64,000 nt of DNA. It comes from Spirochaetaceae bacterium (GTDB lineage: Bacteria; Myxococcota_A; UBA9160; UBA4427). Under the pieces are notes generated by a model. The model made no database searches and was not told the DNA's origin. It was given only the letters and a program-made list of their open reading frames with translations. The stretch is taken from contig JACKFD010000005.1 of the NCBI GenBank assembly GCA_020632655.1, positions 124,001 through 188,000 on the forward strand, in the 5' to 3' direction. This document shows, piece after piece, positions 8,552 through 17,895 of the stretch; positions within the stretch are counted from its first letter, which is position 1; each line of letters starts with the position of its first letter. The translations under genes and the position numbers were made by a program.

Positions 8552-9964
8552 ATGTCGCAGAAGAGCTCTCGGGAGGTGCGGGCCGCGCTCGATCATCCGG
8601 TGATCGACGCCGACGGACACATCATCGAGTTCATGCCGGCGGTGCGCGACTTCCTGGCCGAGGAGGGGGGTGGCGGGCTCGTCGACGCCTTCGACGGTGT
8701 GCTCGCGGCGGCCGGCAAGCTCGAGCAGCTCTCGATCGAGGAGCGCAAGCGGCTCGGGCTCTTCAAGATGACCTGGTGGGCCTATCCGGCACGCAACGCC
8801 CTCGATCGCGCGACGGGCATGCTGCCCGGGCTGCTCTACGAGCGACTCGACGAGCTCGGGATCGACTTCGCCGTGCTCTATCCCACGGTCGGGCTCACGG
8901 CGATGAGCCTCGAGCAGCCCGAGATCCGGCTGCCGGCGATCCGGGCGTTCAATCGTTGCGCCGCCGAGATGTTCGCGCCCTTCGCGGATCGGCTGACGCC
9001 CGTCGCGATGATCCCGATGTACGAGCCCGGCGAGGCGATCGACGAGCTCGAGTACTGCGTCCGCGAGCTCGGTCTGAAGGCCGTGCTGTTGAACGGACTC
9101 GTGTATCGATCCTTCGGCGAGGATCTGCCGCGGGGGGCGCGATGGGTCGATGCGTTCGGGCCGGAGAGCCCCTACGACTACGATCCGGTCTGGGCGAAAT
9201 GCGTCGAGCTCGGCGTCGCGCCGACCTTCCACTCGAGCGCCATGGGCTGGGGCAGCCGGACGTCGCAGACGAACTACGTCGCGAACCATCTCGGCAACTT
9301 CGCGCAGGCGGGCGAGGCGACCTGCCGGACGATGTTCATGAGCGGCGTGCTCGCGCGCTTTCCGGCGCTGCGATGCGCCTACCTCGAAGGCGGCGTCGCC
9401 TGGGCGGCGAACCTCTACTCGGATCTCGTCGGGCATTTCGAGAAGCGGGGGCTGCCGGGGATCCGCGAATACGATCCGAGCACGATCGATCGCGAGCGGA
9501 TCGCGCAGCTCTTCGCGCGCCACGGCTCGGAGCGCTTCCGCAAGCATCTCGACGAGCTCGAGGACGGTCTGTCGCACCTCTCGGATCCGGCCTCGTTCCA
9601 GGACGATTTCGCGGCGGCGGGCGTCTCGTCGGCCGAGGACATCCGGCGCGTCTTCGAGACGAATTTCCGCTTCGGCTGCGAGGCGGACGATCCCATGAAC
9701 GCGCTGGGCTTCGATGCGCGGATCAATCCGATGGGCGCCCGCCTGCGCGCGATCTTCAGCTCCGACATCGGCCATTGGGACGTCGTCGACATGGCGGAGA
9801 CCGTCGAGGAGGCCTGGGAGCTCGTCGATCGCGGGCTGCTCACGGAGGCCGACTTCCGCGACTTCACCTTCACGAACGCGGCGACGATGTGGGCCGAGCC
9901 GATGCCCTCGTTCTTCGAGGGGACCGTCGTCGAGCAGAGCGTGAAGGGGCTCGTCGGGGCCTAG
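8552..9964 (+). CDS. Amidohydrolase 2 family metal-dependent hydrolase
   Basis: 470-residue TIM-barrel protein of the amidohydrolase-related (PF04909-type) family, which includes decarboxylases and hydrolases acting on aromatic and ring-cleavage acids. The N-terminal metal motif is VIDADGHIIE (about 17-26), in the D-x-D-x-H form; further candidate ligands are in TFHSSAMGW and, near the C-terminus, FSSDIGHWD. A strong ribosome binding site (GGAGGAGG, 8538-8546) supports the ATG at 8552. It is monocistronic as far as can be seen. The exact reaction is not predictable. A second, shorter member of the family lies at 23380-24249. Confidence 0.8.
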   Translation: MSQKSSREVRAALDHPVIDADGHIIEFMPAVRDFLAEEGGGGLVDAFDGVLAAAGKLEQLSIEERKRLGLFKMTWWAYPARNALDRATGMLPGLLYERLDELGIDFAVLYPTVGLTAMSLEQPEIRLPAIRAFNRCAAEMFAPFADRLTPVAMIPMYEPGEAIDELEYCVRELGLKAVLLNGLVYRSFGEDLPRGARWVDAFGPESPYDYDPVWAKCVELGVAPTFHSSAMGWGSRTSQTNYVANHLGNFAQAGEATCRTMFMSGVLARFPALRCAYLEGGVAWAANLYSDLVGHFEKRGLPGIREYDPSTIDRERIAQLFARHGSERFRKHLDELEDGLSHLSDPASFQDDFAAAGVSSAEDIRRVFETNFRFGCEADDPMNALGFDARINPMGARLRAIFSSDIGHWDVVDMAETVEEAWELVDRGLLTEADFRDFTFTNAATMWAEPMPSFFEGTVVEQSVKGLVGA

Positions 9965-10101
9965 CGGGGCGGGGGCTGGCTGGTCCCCTCGGGCCGACGA
10001 TATCCGGCGACGTGGATGCGTCTGTCGGTCCGCTGATGCGGAGCTGATCCGCGCAGATCCGCTTCGATCCGACCGGATTTCCAATCTTCCTGCAATCGTG
10101 T

Positions 10102-10136
10102 GGACACTTGTCCTCCGGCGCCCCCACATAGCATCA
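10102..10136 (+). promoter_or_regulatory. Candidate promoter with small inverted repeat ahead of HAF/PEP-CTERM gene 1
   Basis: GGACACTTGTCC (10102-10113) is an inverted repeat with 5-bp arms; its right half is also a -35-like TTGTCC, followed after 15 bp by TAGCAT. It sits about 50-80 bp upstream of the start codon at 10185. Spacing is shorter than ideal, so this is a weak proposal. Confidence 0.3.
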
Positions 10137-10184
10137 TCGTCGGATCACGCGATCCGCGAGAAGCCACGAGGGGGCCCGACTTCC

Positions 10185-11480
10185 ATGACCGTCCGCGCCT
10201 GCTTCCGATCGGATCGACGAGGCCTCGCGACCCTCGTCGCCATGCTGCCGCTGCTCTCTTCCGGAATGATCGCGAGCGACACGCGCGCGGCGTCGCTCGT
10301 GGGAGTCGTTCCGGTCGGGACGACCCTCTCGGGTCGAGTCGACCCCGCGCTATCGGCAGACGGATCCACGGTCACGGGCCAGCTCTACTCGACGGCCGGA
10401 GGCACCGGCTCGTTCGAGGCCTTCCTCTGGACGCGGCATGACGGGTTCCGGACCTTCAGCGAGCTCGGGCCGGACGCGCCGGACGAGGCTCTCTTCGAAC
10501 CGAGGGCCCTCTCGTCCGACGCAGGGCGGATCGTGGGATCGCTGGACGGCGCTCCCGCGGTCTGGGAGCAGGGGGTGGGCACGTCCCTCCTTCCGGGCCT
10601 GCCGGCGGGAACGGAGGGCGCGCGGGCGTACGGAATCTCCGACGACGGCCGCTATGTCGTCGGGTCGGCGCACGACGGCGGCAGCTGGACGAGCGTGTCC
10701 CAGGGTCTCAACGGCGAAATCAGCGTCGTGGAGGTGCCGCGCTTCGTGCCCGTATCGTGGGACCTCGAGCAGGGGACGCTGCAAGCGCTGTCCAACGAGC
10801 GCGGGATCGCGCTCGACGTGTCGGACGACCGGGTCGTCGTCGGACAGCTCGCGCCGGAGATTCCCGGCTTGACGGGATTGGTAGCGGGGTTCCGATGGGA
10901 CGACGTGCACGGAAGCCAGTACGTCCCGAGTGCCAGCTCGACCTTCGCCTTCGGTTGGGCCCTCGATGCTGCGGCCATCTCGGCGGATGGAACGACGATC
11001 GTCGGGAGTACACCGGCCGACCTCCTCGGTCCATTCGCCCGTCACGCCTACGCATGGAGCGGCTCGCCGGGGAGCGAAGAGATCCTGTCGAGCGAGGGCC
11101 TGCGGGTGATCGACGCACCGGCGGGAGCCCCGTCGACCCTCCAGATGCTTGCGACAGGCGTCTCGACTTACGGACGGACGATCGTCGGGCAGTACAGAGT
11201 GAACGCCCGGCCCGTGTACACGCCGTTCATCTGGACGGAGGCGCGCGGCCTGGAAGATCTGGAGGTGTTGCTGCGGTCGCTCGGAGTGTCCATGGACGAG
11301 TGGAGCCTCTCCGAAGTGCTCGACGTTTCGGCCGATGGGCGGACCATCCTGGGAACGGGGCGCGGACCGGGTAGCGCACTCACACAGATCTGGGTCGCCG
11401 TGATTCCGGAGCCCTCGACCGCGCTCCTGCTCGGCGCGGGGCTCGCGTGTCTGGCCACTCGGCGGACTCGGCGATGCTGA
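10185..11480 (+). CDS. HAF-repeat PEP-CTERM protein, unit 1
   Basis: 431-residue exported surface protein. Signal peptide about residues 12-37 (LATLVAMLPLLSSGMIAS ending in an Ala-x-Ala-like site), then repeats of the HAF type in which the pattern ALSADGSTVTG / AFLWT / GISDDGRYVVGSA recurs, likely a beta-propeller-like fold. The C-terminus is a PEP-CTERM sorting signal: VIPEPSTALLLGAGLACL followed by an arginine-rich tail. Such signals are processed by exosortase; none is encoded in the window. The start at 10185 follows GAGGGGGCCC. The leader, signal and body are repeated in the next gene, so this is the first of three tandem copies. Confidence 0.85.
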   Translation: MTVRACFRSDRRGLATLVAMLPLLSSGMIASDTRAASLVGVVPVGTTLSGRVDPALSADGSTVTGQLYSTAGGTGSFEAFLWTRHDGFRTFSELGPDAPDEALFEPRALSSDAGRIVGSLDGAPAVWEQGVGTSLLPGLPAGTEGARAYGISDDGRYVVGSAHDGGSWTSVSQGLNGEISVVEVPRFVPVSWDLEQGTLQALSNERGIALDVSDDRVVVGQLAPEIPGLTGLVAGFRWDDVHGSQYVPSASSTFAFGWALDAAAISADGTTIVGSTPADLLGPFARHAYAWSGSPGSEEILSSEGLRVIDAPAGAPSTLQMLATGVSTYGRTIVGQYRVNARPVYTPFIWTEARGLEDLEVLLRSLGVSMDEWSLSEVLDVSADGRTILGTGRGPGSALTQIWVAVIPEPSTALLLGAGLACLATRRTRRC

Positions 11481-11617
11481 TTTCCGGACGGCCGAATCGA
11501 TCTCCGCGAGGCGCGATGGATCGAGGTATCCGCGCATCGCATGGACGATCGTCGTCCGGAGCGACGAGCCAGCATCTCGATCGATTCACCAGGATCCGCC
11601 AGGGAGGCCCGACATCC

Positions 11618-14230
11618 ATGACTATGCGTGCTCGCCGAACGTCGGGCCGGGGCAGCTATGCGACGTTCGTCGTCATCCTGACGCTGCTGTTCGCTGCGCT
11701 GAACGGGGGCGATGCGCTTGCGGCTTCGCTCGTACGGGTGAGCCCGGCCGGGGCGTCGTTGTTGAGCAGCGACACGCTGGCCCTTTCTGCGGACGGCTCC
11801 ACGGCGATCGGTCAATTCGTGTCGGGGAGCGGGCCGATCCGCTCGTTCGACGCCTACCTTTGGACGCGGGAGGGTGGCTTCCGGAACTTCGCCGAGGTGG
11901 GGGCGACCGCGCCGGGTGAAAGCCCCTTCTATCCGTTGGCGCTCTCGAGCGATGGGAGCCGGATGGCGGGCGGCGTGGATGGCCGGGCGGCCATCTGGGA
12001 GCACGGGGTCGGCACGACCCTTCTCCCGGATCTGCCGGCGGGAACGGATGGGGCGACGGCTTACGGCATTTCGGACGACGGTCGCTTCGTCGTCGGCTCG
12101 GCTCATGACGGCGGGACGTGGGAGACCGTCGTGACGAGCCCGAGTGGTGCATCCGGAATCGTCGAGCTCCCGCGCTACGTGCCCGTGTCGTGGGATCTCG
12201 AGCAGGGAACCGTGCGCGCGCTCTCGACGGAGCGGGGGACCGCGCGCGACGTCTCCGACGGCGGGATCGCAGTCGGCGAGCTCGATCTGCAGCTCCCGGC
12301 AGTGGCCGAGCTGACCGCGGGCTTTCGCTGGGACGAGACGCACGGCAGCCAGCTCGTGCCGAACGTGGAATCGGAATTCTTCTCCATCGAGTGGGCCGAG
12401 AACGCGAGGTCGATCACGGCGGACGGGTCGATCTTCGTGGGGTCGTTGACTCAGATCATCAGCGGGCTGGTCGCCCAGCGTGCCTACGCCTGGAGCGGAT
12501 CGCCGGCGGACGGGGACCTCCTTCCGATCGCGGGGCTGTCGCTCCTCGAGCTCCCGCCCGACCCCTCGTTTCGCGTTCTGATGCCGGCGATGGCCATCTC
12601 GGGAGACGGCTCGACGATCGTGGGGAGCTACAAGCTCGGGGTGGTCGGACGCCCGAGTCCCTTCGTCTGGACGCAGGCGCGCGGCTTCGAGGATCTGGAG
12701 GTGCTGCTCGCGTCGCTTGGCGTGTCGCTCGAGGGATGGGTCGAGCTCTACGAGGCCGTTGCCGTCTCCGCGGACGGTCGGACGATCCTGGGGACCGGGC
12801 GCGCTTCGGACTCGGCATCGACCGCGGTCTGGATCGCCGTCATCCCGGAGCCCTCGACGGCGCTCCTACTCGGCGCGGGGCTCGTGTGCCTGTCGGCACG
12901 GCGGCGGGGAAGCGAGTGCTCGAGCTCGTGCCGTTGCTCCTCGGGTCGACGAGGCCTCGCGTCCCTCGTCGCCGTGCTGCTGCTGCTCTCGTCCGGTCTG
13001 ATCGCGAGCGACGCGCTCGCGGCATCGATCGTGGCCGTCAATCCGGTCGGGACGGACACGTCGGTCTTCGTGCCCGCCCTCTCTGCGGATGGCTCGACGA
13101 TCACGGGGTCGGTGCGCAACCTGGACACGTCTGGCGGCGATCCGCTCTTCAGTGCCTATCTGTGGACGCGCGAGGCGGGATTCAGAACTCTCGGCGATCT
13201 GGGACCGGACGCGCCGGACGAGAGTCTCTTCGACCCGAGAGCGCTCTCCTACGACGGCACCCGGATCGCGGGAACGCTCGACGGGACCGCGGCCGTCTGG
13301 GAGCGTGGAGTGGGGACGACCCTTCTGCCGGACCTTCCGATCGGAATGGGTGGCACGCGGGCGTATGGCATCTCGGACGACGGTCGCTTCGTCGTCGGCT
13401 CGGCGCCCGACGGCGGGACCTACGAGGAATTGGTCACGAGTCCGACTGGTGGCATCACGATCGAGCAGCGTGCGCGGTCCGCCCCGGTCCGCTGGGATCT
13501 CGAGCAGGGAGGTGTGCAGGCGCTGGCGAACGAAAGGGGCAGGGCCCTCGACGTTTCGGACGGCGGCATCGCGGTCGGGACGCTGAACCTCCAGCCTCCC
13601 GGCGTGACCGACCTCGAGGTGGGCTTTCGCTGGGACGAGACGCAGGGCAGTCAGCTCGTGCCGAGCGCCGGCTCGAGTACGTCCGTCGCGTGGGCCTACG
13701 ACGCCGAGGCGATCTCGGCCGACGGGAGCACGATCGTCGGCAGCACGTGGTTCGAGGAAGAGCAGATCCTGGCCCTGCAGACCGCCTACGCCTGGAGCGG
13801 ATTACCGGGCAGCGCAGACTTCTTGCCGCGCGATGGGATGAGCGTGCTCGACGGCCCCCCCGGAGCGACGTCGATCACCCGCATGTTCGCGACGGCCGTC
13901 TCGGCGGACGGCTCGACGATCGTCGGTCGGTACAGCATTCGCACCGGCCGCTACACGCCCTTCATCTGGACGCGGGCGCGCGGCTTCGAGGACCTGGAGG
14001 TTCTGCTCCTGTCGCTCGGCGTTTCCCTGGACGGATGGGACCTGCTGGACGCGGTCGATGTCTCCGCGGATGGGCGGACGATCCTGGGAATGGGGCGCAT
14101 CTCGGGCCGCCCGCTCTCGCACGTCTGGGTTGCTGTGATTCCGGAGCCCTCGACCGCGCTCCTGCTCGGCGCGGGGCTCGCGTGTCTGGCGGCGCGAAGG
14201 CGCTCGGCCGCGACGCGCCGCGACGACTGA
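11618..14230 (+). CDS. Fused double HAF-repeat PEP-CTERM protein (units 2 and 3)
   Basis: 870-residue protein made of two complete PEP-CTERM precursors joined in frame. Unit 2 (about 1-430) has its own signal peptide, HAF repeats and PEP-CTERM tail VIPEPSTALLLGAGLVCL plus SARRRG. Unit 3 (about 435-870) opens with a second signal-like stretch RGLASLVAVLLLLSSGLIAS, close to that of unit 1, then HAF repeats and a terminal VIPEPSTALLLGAGLACL. Unit 3 has no leader, ribosome binding site or ATG of its own, unlike units 1 and 2, whose leaders (AGGCCCGACATCCATG) match. A deletion between tandem genes would produce exactly this. A true biological fusion, or a GTG start within the second signal, are both possible. 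Confidence 0.8.
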   Translation: MTMRARRTSGRGSYATFVVILTLLFAALNGGDALAASLVRVSPAGASLLSSDTLALSADGSTAIGQFVSGSGPIRSFDAYLWTREGGFRNFAEVGATAPGESPFYPLALSSDGSRMAGGVDGRAAIWEHGVGTTLLPDLPAGTDGATAYGISDDGRFVVGSAHDGGTWETVVTSPSGASGIVELPRYVPVSWDLEQGTVRALSTERGTARDVSDGGIAVGELDLQLPAVAELTAGFRWDETHGSQLVPNVESEFFSIEWAENARSITADGSIFVGSLTQIISGLVAQRAYAWSGSPADGDLLPIAGLSLLELPPDPSFRVLMPAMAISGDGSTIVGSYKLGVVGRPSPFVWTQARGFEDLEVLLASLGVSLEGWVELYEAVAVSADGRTILGTGRASDSASTAVWIAVIPEPSTALLLGAGLVCLSARRRGSECSSSCRCSSGRRGLASLVAVLLLLSSGLIASDALAASIVAVNPVGTDTSVFVPALSADGSTITGSVRNLDTSGGDPLFSAYLWTREAGFRTLGDLGPDAPDESLFDPRALSYDGTRIAGTLDGTAAVWERGVGTTLLPDLPIGMGGTRAYGISDDGRFVVGSAPDGGTYEELVTSPTGGITIEQRARSAPVRWDLEQGGVQALANERGRALDVSDGGIAVGTLNLQPPGVTDLEVGFRWDETQGSQLVPSAGSSTSVAWAYDAEAISADGSTIVGSTWFEEEQILALQTAYAWSGLPGSADFLPRDGMSVLDGPPGATSITRMFATAVSADGSTIVGRYSIRTGRYTPFIWTRARGFEDLEVLLLSLGVSLDGWDLLDAVDVSADGRTILGMGRISGRPLSHVWVAVIPEPSTALLLGAGLACLAARRRSAATRRDD
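12838..13025 (+). other. Fusion junction: internal PEP-CTERM signal followed by internal signal peptide
   Basis: Within the preceding coding sequence, 12838-12908 encodes a full PEP-CTERM motif, hydrophobic helix and basic tail, and 12943-13025 encodes a full Sec signal-like helix with an ALA-type cleavage site. The 35 bp between them (Ser/Cys/Arg rich) have no stop, no ribosome binding site and no ATG. The stretch is expected to be cut twice, or to span the membrane as a hairpin. Confidence 0.75.
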
Positions 14231-14544
14231 CGACCGCCTGACGCCCGGCCGGTCCGACGCGATGGCGCGCGCGCCGTGCGCCGGCTCGGTTTCCGGGAAA
14301 CGAGCCGACTTTCGATCGGGTTGACGGGCGTCCGACGGGATCTCGTCCATGCCCGCGCGGATTCCGTGTGCGTAGTCCCCGCCTGCACATCCATTCCGCC
14401 CGCGGCGGCGTAGGAGCAGACGTCCGCCTCTTCCCTTCCGCCTTCGAGCGGATCGGGGAGCGGCGGTTCTGTTTCCGGTCCGAGTGACGACGGGATCCGA
14501 GGGGATCCTCGCCGCTCGGAGGCCTGCGAGGAGATCCGATCGGA
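14231..14544. other. Intergenic stretch downstream of the fused HAF gene
   Basis: 314 bp without a gene. It contains the hairpin at 14282-14307 and a minor inverted repeat CGAGG-GGAT-CCTCG at 14498-14511. No recognisable promoter boxes ahead of the gene at 14545. Confidence 0.5.
14282..14307 (+). terminator. Candidate transcription terminator hairpin after the HAF tandem
   Basis: Inverted repeat CGGCTCG-G-TTTCC-G-GGAAA-CGAGCCG: about 12 paired positions with a single bulged G and a very tight loop, 52 bp after the stop of the double HAF gene. It is followed by ACTTTCG, only a short T tract, so efficiency as an intrinsic terminator is uncertain. Confidence 0.45.
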
Positions 14545-15255
14545 ATGGAGCGTGGGGAGCGTGGGAGGGCGGTGCAGGGGCCGTCGTCCGCAGAGGTGTG
14601 GGTTCGCCTGATCGGAATCCTGGTGATGCTCGCGGGCGTCTGGGGCGGTGCAAGCCCGACCCGGGCGCAGCCGATCGAGGTCGACGAGGCCGACTTCGTT
14701 CTCGGGACGGCGGGCTTCGTGCTCGCGGTCGAGGATTTCGAGGGATTCCCGTTCGGGAGCCAGGGGCTCGCGCCGCTCGAGATTGCGAACGGGACCTACG
14801 AGGGCGTCGAGCCCTTCGTCGTCTCGGGGCCGGTGGGATCGGCCCTGATGGACCAGGGCCTGCTCGAGCCCCGCACCTTTCTCGGTTTCGATCCGCCGAC
14901 GGCCTGGTGGAGCGCGCGCTTCCTGGTCGATCCGAGCGCCGAGTTCGACATCGTCGTCGAGGGTCGGTCCGGCTCGCTCGAGCTCTTCGCCGTGCGCGGA
15001 AACCAGTTCGACGGCTTCATCGGCTTCCACGATCCCGAGGGCCTCGTCTCGGTCCAGATCACGACGGTGGATTTCTCGAATTCGGGCGGCAGTGGGCAGG
15101 GGATCGGCAACTACGGGTTCGACGACGTGACGACGGCGGTGCCGGAGCCGGGTCCTGCGATCGTCCTGCCGCTCGCGGCGCTTGCCGGCGCCTGGATCAC
15201 GAGCCGCCGGCGCTCGCGGCCTTCGATCGCTCGGGGCCGCGCGGCCCGGGGCTGA
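14545..15255 (+). CDS. PEP-CTERM sorting domain protein (non-HAF)
   Basis: 236-residue exported protein unrelated in its body to the HAF proteins. A signal-like helix lies at about 20-40 (VRLIGILVMLAGVWGGAS) ending in TRAQP. The mature part is beta-rich (EDFEGFPFGSQGL and similar), of the kind often found in PEP-CTERM proteins. The C-terminus carries AVPEPGPAIVLPLAALAG and a basic tail SRRRSR. The next gene starts 153 bp downstream. Function probably lies in the cell surface or extracellular matrix, by analogy with the class. Its position right after three HAF PEP-CTERM units makes a local PEP-CTERM island. Confidence 0.8.
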   Translation: MERGERGRAVQGPSSAEVWVRLIGILVMLAGVWGGASPTRAQPIEVDEADFVLGTAGFVLAVEDFEGFPFGSQGLAPLEIANGTYEGVEPFVVSGPVGSALMDQGLLEPRTFLGFDPPTAWWSARFLVDPSAEFDIVVEGRSGSLELFAVRGNQFDGFIGFHDPEGLVSVQITTVDFSNSGGSGQGIGNYGFDDVTTAVPEPGPAIVLPLAALAGAWITSRRRSRPSIARGRAARG

Positions 15256-15408
15256 GTCGGGGAACGCGCACCCGTCGACCCGCGGGCTCGCGACGGTCCG
15301 CGCAGACCTCGCCGAATCGCGCTTCGTCGACTACCACTCTCCTCCGCACGGGGCCCCGTCCGGCCCGGCGCGACCGCTCCGGGACTCCGGAGGCACGAGG
15401 AGAAGTCC

Positions 15409-17157
15409 ATGTTCGACCTGAAGATCAACGGCGGCACGATCGTCGACGGCACGGGCGCGCCGCGCTTCGTGGGCGACGTCGGGATCCGGGACGGCGTCAT
15501 CGTCGCCGTCGGAGCACGGGTCGAGGGCGAGGCCCGCGAGACGATCGACGCGCGCGGACTGCTCGTCGTCCCCGGCTTCGTCGACATCCATACGCACTAC
15601 GACGGGCAGGCGACCTGGGACTCGCTGCTCGATCCCTCGGCGAGCCACGGCGTGACGACCGTCGTCGCCGGCAACTGTGGCGTCGGCTTCGCACCGGTCC
15701 GGCCGGGGGACGAGAAGCGCCTCGTCGAGATGATGGAAGGCGTCGAGGACATTCCGGGCACGGCACTGCACGAGGGCATCGAGTGGAGCTGGGAGACCTT
15801 CCCGCAATACCTCGACGCGCTCGATCGGCGCGAGTACTCGATGGACGTGGCGGCCTTCGTGCCGCACGCGCCGATCCGGCTCTACGTGATGGGCGAGCGG
15901 GGCGAGCGAAACGAGGCGGCGACGCCCGAGGACATCGAGAAGATGGCGGTCCACGTGCGCGAGGCGATCGCGGCCGGAGCGGTCGGGTTCTCGACCTCGC
16001 GGTCGCTGAACCACAAGACGCTCGAGGGCGAGCTCGTGGCGGGGACCTTCGCAGGCTACGACGAGCTCGCGGGGCTCGCGCGTGCGATGAAGGCGGGGGG
16101 CGGCGGGCTCTTCGAGGTCGTGCCGACGGGGGAGACCGGGGACGACGAGGCGATGATCCTCGGCGAGATCGACCTGATGGCTGCGGTCTCGAAGGATACG
16201 GGCGTCGAGATCTCCTTCCTGATGATCCAGTCGAGCGGCGCACCGGAGCTCTGGCGCAAGCAGCTCGAGGCCGTGGCACGACACAACGCCGACGGCGCCC
16301 GACTCGTGCCGCAGGTCGGCGGTCGGCCGGGCGGCATGCTGATCGGACTCGCGAGCTACCACGGCTTCATGCGACGGCCGACCTTCAAGCGGCTGGCGGC
16401 GTCGCTCTCGCCGGATGCGCTCGCTCGCGCGTTGCGGGAGCCCGGGAACCGGGCGGCGATCCTCGCGGAGAAGGATGATCCGGCGGAGCCGTCGGAGCAG
16501 TTCGCGGCGATGACCGAGAACATGGCCTTCCTCTTCCCGCTCATGTATCCGCTCGGCGATCCGCCGGACTACGAGCCGACGCCCGACCGCTCGATCGCGG
16601 GGATCGCGCAGGCTTCGGGTCGCGATCCCTGGGAGGTGCACTACGACCTGCTCGCCTCGGGTGAGTGGACGCTCGGCGCCTTCACGAATTACGCGCAGGC
16701 GACGCAGGAGCCCCTGCGGGCGATGCTCGCGGATCCGGAGACCGTGATCGGGCTCTCGGACGGCGGGGCGCACGTGAAGATGATCTGCGATGCGTCGCTG
16801 CCGACCTATCTGCTCACGCATTGGGCGCGGGATCGCGAACGGGGTGATCTGCTTCCGCTCGAGCTGCTCGTCCGCAAGCAATGCGCCGCGACCGCGAAGG
16901 CGGTCGGCCTCGACGATCGTGGGACGATCGAGCCCGGTCGCAAGGCGGACCTCAACGTGATCGACTTCGACCGGCTGACGCTCCACGCGCCGCGCTCGGT
17001 CGACGACCTGCCGGCAGGCGGCCGCCGGATCCTGCAGGACGCGACGGGCTACGTCGCGACGATCGTGAGCGGCGTCGTCACGCGTCGCGACGATCGGGAC
17101 ACGGGAGCCCGGCCCGGTCGGCTCGTACGGATCGCGCGCGCTGCCGCTTCGGCCTAA
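15409..17157 (+). CDS. N-acyl-D-amino-acid deacylase-like amidohydrolase
   Basis: 582-residue amidohydrolase superfamily (amidohydrolase 3) enzyme. DIHTHYDGQ at about 59-67 gives the first metal ligands H61 and H63; NCGVGFAP, FSTSRSLNHKTL and the terminal catalytic segment LSDGGAHVKM follow the D-aminoacylase pattern, and GTIEPGRKADLNVIDFD is the usual C-terminal beta-sandwich strand. Such enzymes hydrolyse N-acyl-D-amino acids or related amides in the cytoplasm. The start is supported by GAGGAGAAG eight bases upstream. Its stop codon overlaps the stop of the P460 gene on the other strand (17154-17157). Confidence 0.85.
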   Translation: MFDLKINGGTIVDGTGAPRFVGDVGIRDGVIVAVGARVEGEARETIDARGLLVVPGFVDIHTHYDGQATWDSLLDPSASHGVTTVVAGNCGVGFAPVRPGDEKRLVEMMEGVEDIPGTALHEGIEWSWETFPQYLDALDRREYSMDVAAFVPHAPIRLYVMGERGERNEAATPEDIEKMAVHVREAIAAGAVGFSTSRSLNHKTLEGELVAGTFAGYDELAGLARAMKAGGGGLFEVVPTGETGDDEAMILGEIDLMAAVSKDTGVEISFLMIQSSGAPELWRKQLEAVARHNADGARLVPQVGGRPGGMLIGLASYHGFMRRPTFKRLAASLSPDALARALREPGNRAAILAEKDDPAEPSEQFAAMTENMAFLFPLMYPLGDPPDYEPTPDRSIAGIAQASGRDPWEVHYDLLASGEWTLGAFTNYAQATQEPLRAMLADPETVIGLSDGGAHVKMICDASLPTYLLTHWARDRERGDLLPLELLVRKQCAATAKAVGLDDRGTIEPGRKADLNVIDFDRLTLHAPRSVDDLPAGGRRILQDATGYVATIVSGVVTRRDDRDTGARPGRLVRIARAAASA

Positions 17158-17774
17158 CGGCTGGGCGGCGGTCCCCTCCGGCTCGTGGGCTCGCTTCGCG
17201 GATCATCCGGTCGAAGCGCCGGGTAGCCCTCGACGTAGACCCAGTCGCTCGCCGCCGCCGGGGCGTGGCAGCCGAGACAATCCACGCGCAGGTCGCTTGC
17301 GACATTGCGGGTCGGGTCGTCGCTCTCGAAGAGCGCCCAGCCCCAGCCCTCGCCCCAGAGCGGGTCGTTCGGGAATCGACCGCGCTCGTCCTTGACCATC
17401 AGGAACCATCGTCGCGCCGTCGTGCCGCTCGCGACGTTGGCGCCGGTCGTGTAGCTCCCGCGGCGATGGGAGACGATCTCCTTGACGAGTGCCGTGCCGT
17501 CCGGGAAGCGGCCGGTCGCGCGGTAGGCCGCGATCGCCTCGGGCTGGGTGTAGACGTGGTGGAAGCCCGAGGCCTCGCCCTCCGGCACGAACCAGCTACC
17601 GAGATGACGGAGGGAGGCGGTCGAGTCGACGCCCGCGAAGCGGAAGCGGCCGTCCGCCTCGACGAAGCGCTCGAATCCGTCGAGCGGTGCGTCGTGCGCG
17701 TTGCGCTCGGCGCTCGCGGCGGCGAGCAGGAAGAGGAGCAGCCAGGCGATGGCCAGCGAGAGTGACTTCGACAC
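17154..17774 (-). CDS. Cytochrome P460 family protein
   Basis: 206-residue exported cytochrome. It starts with GTG at 17774 behind GGAGGTCGTCC and has a signal peptide (SLSLAIAWLLLFLLAAAS). A single c-heme site CLGCH lies about residue 172-176, near the C-terminus, and the beta-rich body with HVYTQPEAIAAYR and FPDGTALVKEI matches the P460 fold. Family members oxidise hydroxylamine or bind NO; the unusual lysine crosslink cannot be judged from sequence. It lies 121 bp downstream of the sigma/anti-sigma pair on the same strand, so it is a likely regulated target. Confidence 0.8.
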   Translation of the reverse strand: MSKSLSLAIAWLLLFLLAAASAERNAHDAPLDGFERFVEADGRFRFAGVDSTASLRHLGSWFVPEGEASGFHHVYTQPEAIAAYRATGRFPDGTALVKEIVSHRRGSYTTGANVASGTTARRWFLMVKDERGRFPNDPLWGEGWGWALFESDDPTRNVASDLRVDCLGCHAPAAASDWVYVEGYPALRPDDPRSEPTSRRGPPPSR

Positions 17775-17895
17775 GGACGACCTCCACGAATCGGCGGCTG
17801 TATGCCGCCCGTGGAGGTGGGACGACGCGATCCGGCAGGATCTTCCCGCCCGCCCGGCCTTCCACTCCGGCGGACGTCTCGCGCTGGCTCGCCGA

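Noticed and set aside
6362..10129. Very long minus-strand reading frame (over 1,200 codons)
   Set aside because: Lies antisense to the amidohydrolase and out of frame with the ABC exporter; Arg/Pro/His-rich composition is the usual shadow in GC-rich DNA.
10185..15255. Exosortase or PEP-CTERM biosynthesis genes near the PEP-CTERM island
   Set aside because: None recognised in the window; processing machinery must be elsewhere.
17154..17157. Stop codons of convergent genes overlapping (also at 19897-19900)
   Set aside because: Real but common in dense genomes; no special meaning assigned.
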